This document shows positions 1 to 6,511 of a DNA stretch of 8,071 bases, piece by piece. The notes under the pieces were generated by a model. It worked only from the letters and a program-made list of their open reading frames with translations. It made no database searches and had not been told where the DNA came from. The stretch is from contig NYXM01000099.1 in assembly GCA_002685655.1 (NCBI GenBank), positions 1-8,071 on the forward strand, in the 5' to 3' direction. This DNA is from Planctomycetaceae bacterium (GTDB lineage Bacteria > Planctomycetota > Planctomycetia > Pirellulales > Pirellulaceae). The position numbers and the translations under genes were made by a program. Position 1 is the first letter of the stretch, and every line of letters begins with the position of its first letter.

Positions 1-119
1 AATACGTCGCCGGCGATGACGACCATCGCAACCCGTTGCTCGATGGCCAAGGAAATCAGATTTTCGAACGCTTCTCGAGTCGCGCCGCGTAACCGTTCAG
101 CTGGCGCAAATTCTTGCGC
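1..119 (-). pseudogene. Remnant of SbcD/YhaO-like metallophosphoesterase, N-terminal part, cut by window edge
   Basis: Reading the minus strand from 119 to the window edge gives 39 open codons. They include APAERLRGATREAF, then ENLISLAIEQRV, then MVVIAGDV. This matches the block after the first motif of DNA-repair-exonuclease-type calcineurin-like phosphoesterases (SbcD/YhaO), where GD[LV] carries a metal-bridging aspartate; I recognise this by eye only. Intact homologues begin about 25 residues earlier with a metal-binding D-x-H motif. Here an in-frame TGA (120-122) stands at that place, no ATG, GTG or TTG suitable as a start follows it before the conserved block, and no D-x-H segment was seen in the other frames just upstream. 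The reading is a decayed or 5'-truncated gene, although a sequencing frameshift would look the same. The rest of the gene lies outside the window. Confidence 0.55.
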
Positions 120-600
120 TCAGCCGGACAAGTAGTACTCAGAGGCATTCCTCCGCCACGTCCTCAGCGGTGGACAAGTACTTGTTTGATTCCAATCCCA
201 CCCCCCGAAGCCGGCCAGATCCGAGCAAGTTGGCTGGCCTGCGATTCGACATAACCGGATAGGAAGTCACAAGAAATCCGATTGGTCAGTCGGACGAGTC
301 TCGTCCGTCCTGCCACAGTCCGAGGGCACCTCCGGCATACAGGAGATACTGAGCTGAAGGTTGCCAGCATAGAACGGAGAGCCAAAAGGTAAAACGAAAC
401 ACTGCCGCCTAGCATCCAGCTGGTTAGTGCGACTTGGAAGACGCCACACTTCCAGGGCTGCCAGCCTTGATGCAGTGTCCTTGCCCCTGGTTCGTTGCAC
501 ACGAGCCAGGGGTTTTCTCATGGGTTCAAAACGCACGAATTCTATGGACTGAGGTCGGCCAGTTCCACAAGCTCAGCATTTGGGGTTTTACCAAACCGGC
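120..600. other. Gene-poor intergenic region
   Basis: I see no convincing gene here. Longer open frames on the minus strand read as arginine-, serine- and cysteine-rich low-quality protein without family motifs. One 37-codon minus-strand frame (139-252) has a more protein-like composition, ending in KYLSTAEDVAEECL, but has no Shine-Dalgarno site. The stretch holds a strong hairpin at 484-512 (listed separately) and two imperfect direct copies of CTCAGC-n-GGACAAGTA at 119-134 and 163-180. It separates the phosphoesterase remnant from the end of the HEAT-repeat gene and may be decayed sequence. Confidence 0.5.
484..516 (+). terminator. Intrinsic-terminator-like hairpin, T-tract on plus strand
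   Basis: CCCCTGG at 484-490 pairs with CCAGGGG at 506-512. The stem continues inward through one T-G wobble (491/505) and TCGT/ACGA (492-495/501-504), leaving a 5-nt loop. That is a 12-bp stem followed directly by TTTTC at 513-517, the layout of a Rho-independent terminator for plus-strand RNA. No plus-strand gene upstream supports that direction. On the minus strand it lies about 90-115 nt beyond the HEAT gene stop, but without a following T-run, so it could serve there only as an RNA-stabilising 3' stem. Confidence 0.4.
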
Positions 601-1431
601 CTACGTAGTCAACGCTTTCTCCGCTGCTTGCTTTACATGCAACTCGGTCTTATCAGTCCGGGTCCTCTGCAAGTGCTGATACACTTTCTTCGACTCCGCC
701 TTTTTGCCTGCCGTCGCTAGACGTTCCGCTAACAGTAGCGCGGCATCCGCTTGCTTTCTTCTTTCATACAAATCTGTCGCATCGGACGCTGTGAGTACTG
801 CGTCGACCGAACCGGCGTCGCCGATGTTGCCCAGAGCCCAGGCTGCGGCGATTCGCACGTCTCTCTCCTTGTCACGTGTTGCGGTTCGTAGTGCGGTGAC
901 GCTCGACGAATCGGCCGCCACGCCCAGGTTCTGCACCAACGTCAGCCGACACGAGCCACTTGCCTTGGGCAACGCGGCACGCAACTGTTCGGTCGCGCCT
1001 TTGCCAATGGCCAGCAAGGCCTGAGCTGCGGATTCGCAAAGCTCCTCATCCGTGAGCAGCTTGCCCAATGGCGGTGCCACCTCCTCGCCACCCGCCGTCT
1101 GCAACAATTGACAGAGATATCGCTGAATCGCCTTGGGCCGTTGACCGCCGATTTGCGATGCGACTGCCTTAGCAAATTGAACCTGCCTTCTGCCATCCCC
1201 CGAGTTGATGATGTGGAGCGCCAATGCGTGCAGGGCATAATGCGGTTTGGTGTCGTCCTGTTCGCCAGGGCCAGCAAGCAAATCGATCAGGCCCAATACG
1301 CCTGCAGAACCGCTGGCGTCGATCGTGGCGATTGCCTTGCTGACTTCGTCTCCGTTGATCTTCGTAAACATGCCCCGGCCATCTTTGCTGGGCATCTTGT
1401 CGACCAGCGGTTTTAGTTGGGCTGCGTTCAT
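601..1431 (-). CDS. HEAT-repeat domain-containing protein
   Basis: The 276-residue product is alpha-helical and built of repeated helix pairs typical of HEAT/PBS-lyase-like repeats. The clearest repeats are at about residues 115-145 (APPLGKLL, then CESAAQALLAIG), 147-171 and 176-205 (VTALRTATRD, then DVRIAAAWALGNIG). A lysine-rich helical C-terminus follows. No signal peptide or membrane segment is visible, so it is probably cytoplasmic. HEAT solenoids are protein-binding scaffolds; no catalytic motif is visible and no specific partner can be named. The ATG at 1431 is supported by AAAGGA at 1440-1445, 8 nt upstream. It starts 48 bp after the stop of the Gfo/Idh/MocA gene on the same strand, so the two are probably co-transcribed. 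This pairing is a recurring arrangement in planctomycetes as I recall, which suggests a link with sugar oxidoreduction, but that role is inferred. Confidence 0.85.
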   Translation of the reverse strand: MNAAQLKPLVDKMPSKDGRGMFTKINGDEVSKAIATIDASGSAGVLGLIDLLAGPGEQDDTKPHYALHALALHIINSGDGRRQVQFAKAVASQIGGQRPKAIQRYLCQLLQTAGGEEVAPPLGKLLTDEELCESAAQALLAIGKGATEQLRAALPKASGSCRLTLVQNLGVAADSSSVTALRTATRDKERDVRIAAAWALGNIGDAGSVDAVLTASDATDLYERRKQADAALLLAERLATAGKKAESKKVYQHLQRTRTDKTELHVKQAAEKALTT

Positions 1432-1479
1432 TGTGAATATCCTTTAAATTGCCTGTTTGCGAACGTGTTCAGTCTCGAT

Positions 1480-2706
1480 TTACAGATGCCACGGAGCACG
1501 CATCGGCTGATCGACGAGTCGGTTGGCCTCATCGTCGCCGACAACTTGCTCAGCAACTGGATCGTATTGAATCCTTCGGCCTGTGCGAATCGAGATGTTC
1601 GCCAAGTGGAGGATCGTCGCGCTGCGATGAGAAGACTCGGCAGAACCGCCCGGCTGCTTCCGAGTTCTGACCGCCTCAGAAAAGCCGATCATCGGCTCTG
1701 GATCAGGCATTGCCTTGATCTTCTGTTGATCAGCGGTGCTGAGATCGCTCAATTGCACCGCTCGTTCCTGCTTGCGGTTGTACTTCTCACCCCACTCGCC
1801 ACTGTCCATCACAAACGTCAGGCCATCGTCATAGGTGAGCTCCACCCAGCCCCACATGCCACACGCCTCGGGATGTGCTGGAGGGGCGTTCGACTCGATG
1901 GTGACCGGACTCGTATCGTCTTTGCCAAAGGTCCACTGCACGGGGTCGAAATGATGTTGACCCATGTCAGCCAATCCACCACCTTCGTAATCCCAGTAGC
2001 CACGATGCGTGCCGCCCGTGCGATGACGATGATAGGGTCGCAACGGTGCGGGACCACAATACATATCCCAATCGAGATTCGCCGGCACGGACGATGGCTC
2101 GGCATTGACCATTCCGCTCCACTGCGCCACTTTCAGACCACCTCGTTTGATGTGGACGCCTTCACATTCTTTCAGCAGGCTACTGCGGATGATTTTGTGG
2201 GTGAGTGTGTTTCCCTTGTTGCGACTGGCACCGAAACGGCCATACGTACCGATCTGGAAGATCCTGCCGTACCGTTCTGCGGCTTGAACGACACCGCGTC
2301 CTTCCGCAATGAAACGCGACATTGGTTTTTCGCAAAGGACGTCCTTCCCCGCCTGCATGGCAGCGATGGAAATCAACGCGTGCCAATGAGGTGGTGTGGC
2401 GATGGCGATCACGTCAATGTCTTGGCGATCCAGGACACGGCGAAAGTCTGTATAGAATGTCTTGTTGTCCACCCTGTCGCCGTACTTCACGTCGCAGGAC
2501 GCCAAACGCCGCACATTATCACCGAGACCTTTGAACGTGGCGCCACCGCGACCGCCGCAGCCGATTAGTGCACCGCCGAGTATTTCGCTGGGAGGCGTCT
2601 GCCCTTGTCCCAGAACATGCCGAGGGACAATGGTGAATGTTGCTGATGCCGCGACGCTTCCAGCGACAAACGAGCGGCGTGTGAGTTTCGACTTACCTTG
2701 TGCCAT
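1480..2706 (-). CDS. Tat-signal Gfo/Idh/MocA family oxidoreductase
   Basis: The 408-residue protein is an NAD(P)-dependent oxidoreductase of the Gfo/Idh/MocA family, which typically oxidises or reduces sugars, inositols or their derivatives. The N-terminus KLTRRSFVAGSVAASATFTI is a twin-arginine signal (RR at 10-11), so the folded protein with bound cofactor is probably exported. The Rossmann glycine motif is GCGGRG at 49-54. ATPPHWH (103-109) and CEKPM (125-129) are the family's cofactor and active-site segments, with K127 the conserved lysine. GGGLADMGQHHFDPVQW (242-258) carries D247 and H251, matching the usual catalytic D-x-x-x-H pattern. Length is normal for the Tat-exported planctomycete type. 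The start ATG has a good Shine-Dalgarno (AAGGAG, at 2714-2719) 7 nt upstream. It is the first gene of a minus-strand pair with the HEAT-repeat gene and is divergent from the enolase-superfamily gene. The substrate cannot be read from the sequence. Confidence 0.93.
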   Translation of the reverse strand: MAQGKSKLTRRSFVAGSVAASATFTIVPRHVLGQGQTPPSEILGGALIGCGGRGGATFKGLGDNVRRLASCDVKYGDRVDNKTFYTDFRRVLDRQDIDVIAIATPPHWHALISIAAMQAGKDVLCEKPMSRFIAEGRGVVQAAERYGRIFQIGTYGRFGASRNKGNTLTHKIIRSSLLKECEGVHIKRGGLKVAQWSGMVNAEPSSVPANLDWDMYCGPAPLRPYHRHRTGGTHRGYWDYEGGGLADMGQHHFDPVQWTFGKDDTSPVTIESNAPPAHPEACGMWGWVELTYDDGLTFVMDSGEWGEKYNRKQERAVQLSDLSTADQQKIKAMPDPEPMIGFSEAVRTRKQPGGSAESSHRSATILHLANISIRTGRRIQYDPVAEQVVGDDEANRLVDQPMRAPWHL

Positions 2707-3092
2707 GGCCGGTCTCCTTGTGGGCGTGAAAAGCAGAGCACTACTTGTTGCGAAAGGGTGGTTTGAGACTGTCCGTGAAGTTGGCTTATTCTAGTGAATG
2801 GACCTTTGAGAGGGAAACAGACTGGGATACAAATGGAGATGTCGACGATTAGGGCTCCAGCCTGACCGAGAGTGATCGACGTCACAAGAACCGAGAGCTG
2901 ACACAGTTGGCAAGCTGGGTAGGAAAGTTCTGTTCAGCGCTGGTTCTGGTGAAGGCTGGAGTCAACTTAGCAGTGTTCGATCATTTATTGTCGTCTTTCG
3001 CTCCGCGAAAGCACGTTCCTTTCGCGGAGCGAAAGGCGACTATCGGACAGTAATCCCTCGAACGATCCTTAGCTCCCTGCACTCACAATTCT
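2707..3092. other. Divergent intergenic region
   Basis: This 386-bp space lies between the divergently transcribed oxidoreductase and enolase-superfamily genes and must contain both promoters. I could not pick convincing -35/-10 pairs for either. It holds the Shine-Dalgarno of the oxidoreductase at 2714-2719 and the large nested palindrome at 2990-3040. No protein-like open frame was seen. Confidence 0.6.
2990..3040. repeat. REP/BIME-like nested inverted repeat
   Basis: The 17-base arm CTTTCGCTCCGCGAAAG (2995-3011) is matched perfectly by its reverse complement at 3019-3035 across a 7-nt loop. Pairing extends through one T-G wobble and GTCG/CGAC to 2990 and 3040, giving a 22-position stem with 21 Watson-Crick pairs. 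Each arm is also a palindrome (CTTTCGC-TCC-GCGAAAG; the other has a GGA loop), so it can fold as one long hairpin or as two 7-bp hairpins. Two short hairpins in inverted orientation are the layout of REP/BIME elements. There is no T-tract, which argues against a terminator, and no protein is encoded. It sits about 50 bp before the enolase-superfamily start and could affect that gene's leader. That it is a multicopy family is inferred. Confidence 0.75.
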
Positions 3093-4364
3093 ATGCAGAT
3101 GGATGAAACCGGGATGAATATTCGACGCCGAGATTTTCTCGCAACAACCGCGGTTCTCGCGACTACTCCCATCGCTTTCTGCGATGAGCCCAAGTCAAAG
3201 ACACCACCAACGGCCGACGACTTGCAACGAGCGGCTGCTGCACCATTGTTGAACTTGGGGGCCTTGAGTGATCCGATCCTCATTGAGTCGATGGATCTCT
3301 TGCGACAGGGGAACGAATTTCTTGTGCGTGTGCGATCCAAGGACGGTGTTGAAGCGGTTGTAGCCGCAAACTCGCACCGATTGCGTGAAACGTTTCCAAT
3401 CTTTCTGAAGCGTGTCTCGCCGTTTTTTGTTGGTAAAGATGCGCGACGAATTGAGTCGCTACTCGGCGATCTGTACCGCACCGGCAGTAACTACAAACTG
3501 CAAGGCTTGGCCTTCTGGGTGTGCGTAGCAGCCGCCGAAATCGCGATCTTGGATTTGCTCGGTAAGGCAAGTGGACGGTCCATCGGAGAGTTGTTCGGCG
3601 GTGTCGTTCGACGCGATATTCCTGTTTATCGTGCCAGCGGCAATCGAGGTAACCGTCCGCAACAGGAAATTGAACATCTCAAACGATTGGTTGCCGAGAC
3701 CGGCGCCCAGGCAATCAAGTTTCGGCTCGGTGGTCGCATGAGCAACAATCGGGATTCGTTGCCGGGACGAACGGAAACCCTGATCCCACTCGTGCGCCGT
3801 GAGTTCGGTGACCAGATGACGCTCTATGCCGATTCCAACAGTTCCTATGACGTCGAAAATGCGATCCGTGTTGGTCGTCTCATGGAAGATAATGGCTACG
3901 CTTTCTTCGAAGAGCCTTGCCCGTTCGACCATCTCTGGGATACCAAACGGGTGGCGGACGCATTGACGATACCCGTAGCTGGTGGCGAGCAGGAATTCAG
4001 CACGCGGCGTTTCCAGTGGGCAATTCAGAATCGTGGCGTGGACATCGTACAGCCCGATTTGCATTACTTTGGCGGTTTCATCCGAAGCACACGAGTTGCT
4101 CGCATGGCAGCCGTCGCCGGAATAAAATGTACAGTTCACATGTCTGGTGCCGGGCTAGGATATCTCTACGTGTTGCACTTTGCGTCCTTCGTGCCAAATG
4201 CTGGTGAACACCAAGAATTCAAAGGGACCAGCAGTATTCCGTTGGAATGTGCGACATCGGACCTCAAATGTCATGACGGCAGTATGCGAGTGCCGTCAGG
4301 ACCAGGATTCGGCATTACAATTGGTGCGGACTACTTGCGGCGTGCCGAACCAGTGCGACTCTGA
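3093..4364 (+). CDS. Tat-signal mandelate racemase/muconate lactonizing enzyme family protein (enolase superfamily)
   Basis: The 423-residue protein belongs to the enolase superfamily, whose members abstract a proton alpha to a carboxylate using Mg2+ (acid-sugar dehydratases, racemases, cycloisomerases). The N-terminus has IRRRDFLATTAVLATT, a twin-arginine signal at residues 10-25. The cap domain is followed by the barrel with AIKFR (K209, R211, the KxK/KxR base position), LYADSN (D247), FFEEP (E273) and AGGEQ (E299) as the three metal ligands. QPD (D322) and TVHM (H349) match the Asp-His dyad of the mandelate-racemase subgroup; E375 may be the late glutamate. All expected catalytic residues are present, so it looks active. 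No Shine-Dalgarno decides the start: ATGs lie at 3093, 3099 and 3114, and 3114 gives the most compact Tat signal (MNIRRRDF) and may be the true one. The divergent oxidoreductase suggests a shared sugar or sugar-acid theme, but the substrate is unknown. Confidence 0.92.
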   Translation: MQMDETGMNIRRRDFLATTAVLATTPIAFCDEPKSKTPPTADDLQRAAAAPLLNLGALSDPILIESMDLLRQGNEFLVRVRSKDGVEAVVAANSHRLRETFPIFLKRVSPFFVGKDARRIESLLGDLYRTGSNYKLQGLAFWVCVAAAEIAILDLLGKASGRSIGELFGGVVRRDIPVYRASGNRGNRPQQEIEHLKRLVAETGAQAIKFRLGGRMSNNRDSLPGRTETLIPLVRREFGDQMTLYADSNSSYDVENAIRVGRLMEDNGYAFFEEPCPFDHLWDTKRVADALTIPVAGGEQEFSTRRFQWAIQNRGVDIVQPDLHYFGGFIRSTRVARMAAVAGIKCTVHMSGAGLGYLYVLHFASFVPNAGEHQEFKGTSSIPLECATSDLKCHDGSMRVPSGPGFGITIGADYLRRAEPVRL

Positions 4365-4406
4365 TCTCGAGTTGCTGGTGAACTCACCGTGCTCACCTGA
4401 AGGAGT

Positions 4407-4514
4407 ATGACCCGGCCGGTTACGCACTCGTTCAGAAGTTGTGGAAGATCGCTGGCGACTCAGCGTTTCCGACACCCAAGACTCATCAGACTCATCCAAC
4501 GATCGCCACCATGA
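4407..4514 (+). CDS. Possible 35-residue leader ORF coupled to L-serine ammonia-lyase
   Basis: An ATG at 4407 opens a 35-codon frame whose TGA (4512-4514) overlaps the ATG of the serine ammonia-lyase (4511) as ATGA, the classic translational-coupling geometry. AAGGAG (4400-4405) precedes it but is only 1 nt from the ATG, too close for an ideal ribosome site. The peptide is very basic, with nine arginines and four serines, and ends in Ser-Pro-Pro before the stop, a context known to slow ribosomes. The lyase itself has no Shine-Dalgarno, so entry from this frame would explain its translation. The composition is not that of a normal protein and chance is a real alternative. Confidence 0.25.
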   Translation: MTRPVTHSFRSCGRSLATQRFRHPRLIRLIQRSPP

Positions 4515-6088
4515 AAACGATTAGTATCCTCAATCACGTACTTGGGCCTGTGATGCGTGGACCCTCCAGTTCGCACACAGCGGGCGCATATCACATCGCC
4601 AGCATGGCACGCTCGCTGTTGGCCGGTACGCCGTGTAAAGCCGTTCTAGCTTTTGATCCAGATGGCTCCTACGCAGTCACCTATGCGACACAGGGAGCGG
4701 ACCGAGGTTTTGCCATGGGACTGATGGGAAAGCCGCTGACCGACGAGTCGTTCTTCACCTCGCTGCAAGATGCATCGCAGGCCGCACTGGAGATCGAATT
4801 CAGAGTCGAAAAGCTCGCTCATCCGGACCATCCCAACACCGTGAAAATCGATCTGACCGCAGCCGACGGGAAGCAGATGCAAGTGGTCGCGCGGTCCATC
4901 GGCGGTGGCGAAGTGGAGATCACGCAGATAGACGGGCGACCTGTGCTCTTTAACGGCTCAGCCTATGAGACACTGTTGGAAGTCTCCACCGACAAAGCCG
5001 ATGCGGCTTTCGAACAGCTGACGCGACTGGGCGAGGCAGTTGAGGAGCCCGCTATTTCGCGGACCGACGACGTGATGCGACTGACAAGCCGACGAAGCGC
5101 TGCCCTGCCCGCTTCTTTTGGTGAGGAATTTCGCGCGTTGGATAGCAGCGGGCGAGTCTGGGAGTCCACGCCGGTTTACTTCATCCAGAAAAGTGAGCCC
5201 ATCTTCACTAGTGCGATAGAGTTGGTAGAGATCGCCGAAAAACGAGGCGTCTCGCTGGGCGAGTTGGCGTTGGCCTCCGAAGCCCAGCAGTTGGGCATGA
5301 GTGAGGCCGAGATAACGGAGGAGGTGCTTCGCCGCTACGACATCATGGTTCGGTCCGTCGAGCGCGGGCTGGATTTGGAATTCACCGGCCTGCAACTGCT
5401 CCCGGCCTGCGCTGGATCGATATTCAACGCCGAAGCCGAGGGTCGGCTTTCCGTACGGAGCCTGCACACACGGGCGGCCGCGAGAGCTATGGCTGTCATG
5501 CACGTAGATGGGGCGATGGGCGTCGTCTGCGCCGCACCGACTGGCGGTTCGGCGGGGGTGATTCCCGGCACGCTTGTAACGCTTGCCGAGGAGCGATCCT
5601 TGACGCGCGAGCAAATCGCCCGGGCCCTGCTGGCCGCTGGCTGCATCGGGTCCATTCTGGCAATTCGCGCCACGTTCGCTGCGGAAATAGCTGGCTGCCA
5701 AGTCGAGATCGGAGCTTCCGGGGCGATGGCGGCTGCCGCTGTCGTAGATGCCGTCGGAGGCACAGCACGCCAGGCCTGTGATGCCGCCGCGATTTCATTT
5801 CAAAACACGATGGGTACCGTCTGCGACCTCCTGCATGGAACGGTTGAAATCCCCTGTCACACGCGCAACGGGGCTGCGGCGGCGAACGCCTTCGTCAATG
5901 CCGATCTAGTACTTGGCGGTTATCCCAACTTCATCCCACTGGACGAGACCATCGACGCAGTCTACGCCGTTGGTCTCGCGATGCCGTCTGAGCTTCGCTG
6001 CACGTCGAAAGGGGGGCTTGCCGTCACGCCATCGGCTCTGGCCATGAAACCTGGTTGCTGCGCATCGGGATGCCCTAGCTGCAAATAG
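4511..6088 (+). CDS. sdaA: L-serine ammonia-lyase, iron-sulfur-dependent, single chain
   Basis: This enzyme converts L-serine to pyruvate and ammonia in the cytoplasm using a [4Fe-4S] cluster. The 525-residue chain has the beta domain first (1 to about 185) with the signature RGPSSSHTAG (16-25), and the catalytic alpha domain from about 225. The latter shows CAAPTGGSAG (340-349), AGCQVEIGASGAMAAAA (394-410), NTMGTVCDL (432-440), EIPCHTRNG (446-454) and MPSELRCTSKGGLAVTP (491-507). C396, C438 and C449 have the 42- and 11-residue spacing of the three cluster cysteines reported for the Legionella enzyme, so they are the likely ligands. The chain is some 70 residues longer than E. coli SdaA. It ends with four clustered cysteines (C516, C517, C521, C524). 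A longer in-frame reading begins at a TTG at 4439, but the protein family's N-terminus starts at the ATG at 4511. No Shine-Dalgarno precedes it. It lies 146 bp after the enolase-superfamily gene on the same strand. Confidence 0.95.
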   Translation: MKTISILNHVLGPVMRGPSSSHTAGAYHIASMARSLLAGTPCKAVLAFDPDGSYAVTYATQGADRGFAMGLMGKPLTDESFFTSLQDASQAALEIEFRVEKLAHPDHPNTVKIDLTAADGKQMQVVARSIGGGEVEITQIDGRPVLFNGSAYETLLEVSTDKADAAFEQLTRLGEAVEEPAISRTDDVMRLTSRRSAALPASFGEEFRALDSSGRVWESTPVYFIQKSEPIFTSAIELVEIAEKRGVSLGELALASEAQQLGMSEAEITEEVLRRYDIMVRSVERGLDLEFTGLQLLPACAGSIFNAEAEGRLSVRSLHTRAAARAMAVMHVDGAMGVVCAAPTGGSAGVIPGTLVTLAEERSLTREQIARALLAAGCIGSILAIRATFAAEIAGCQVEIGASGAMAAAAVVDAVGGTARQACDAAAISFQNTMGTVCDLLHGTVEIPCHTRNGAAAANAFVNADLVLGGYPNFIPLDETIDAVYAVGLAMPSELRCTSKGGLAVTPSALAMKPGCCASGCPSCK

Positions 6089-6511
6089 GCGATGATGCAG
6101 TAATCCACTGCTCTAACCCGGACTATCGTGCCGATCCAACTTCTGTTCGGCATCTCGGATCTGTTGGGGAACCAACGGATTCTCTCCCCTAACTCGCTGG
6201 GCCAGCGATCCACCTACGAAGGCGCGACGGTTGGCGGCACAGCTGAGAAACTGGTTTCACGGCCTACAAAATACGCCCCAGCAGTAGGCGATTAAGATGC
6301 CGATTGCAAGAGGCGTAAGACGGCCGAGGGAACTCCAAAAGTCAAGGACAAGATCCACTATAATCGCCTCCTTCCTCAGAATAAGACCAGATCGGACCGC
6401 AATCTGTAGATTGCCTACAAGACCATACTTCGCCATCGACAGAGGTCAAGGAAACCGACCCCACAGATTCGCGAGAAATGAACAGGAGTGAGCGTTGCAG
6501 ACCATGACGCG
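6089..6511. other. Convergent intergenic region without a supportable gene
   Basis: This 423-bp space lies between the ends of the convergent serine ammonia-lyase and Fic genes. I found no protein with recognisable motifs. The only structure is a modest hairpin, GTTGG-GGAA-CCAAC at 6163-6176, extendable by one wobble and one C-G pair to 6161-6178 but without a T-tract, so it is a weak terminator candidate for the lyase gene. A TATAAT at 6359-6364 has no acceptable -35 box 17 bp upstream. Confidence 0.55.

Noticed and set aside
1417..2568. Plus-strand open frame of 383 codons antisense to the oxidoreductase and its upstream spacer
   Set aside because: It is the shadow of the minus-strand gene, with no family motifs, while the opposite strand encodes a complete Gfo/Idh/MocA protein with a good ribosome site.
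3459..4139. Minus-strand 226-codon frame inside the enolase-superfamily gene
   Set aside because: It lacks recognisable motifs and lies wholly antisense to a gene with all catalytic residues in order.
4439..4510. Longer N-terminus for the serine ammonia-lyase from a TTG at 4439
   Set aside because: The extra 24 residues precede the family's normal N-terminus, which begins at the ATG at 4511.
6359..6364. TATAAT as a promoter in the convergent intergenic region
   Set aside because: No -35-like hexamer lies 16-18 bp upstream and no plus-strand gene follows.
6297..6491. Plus-strand 64-codon ORF between the lyase and Fic genes
   Set aside because: Arginine-rich composition, no ribosome site or motif; other frames of the same stretch look no better.
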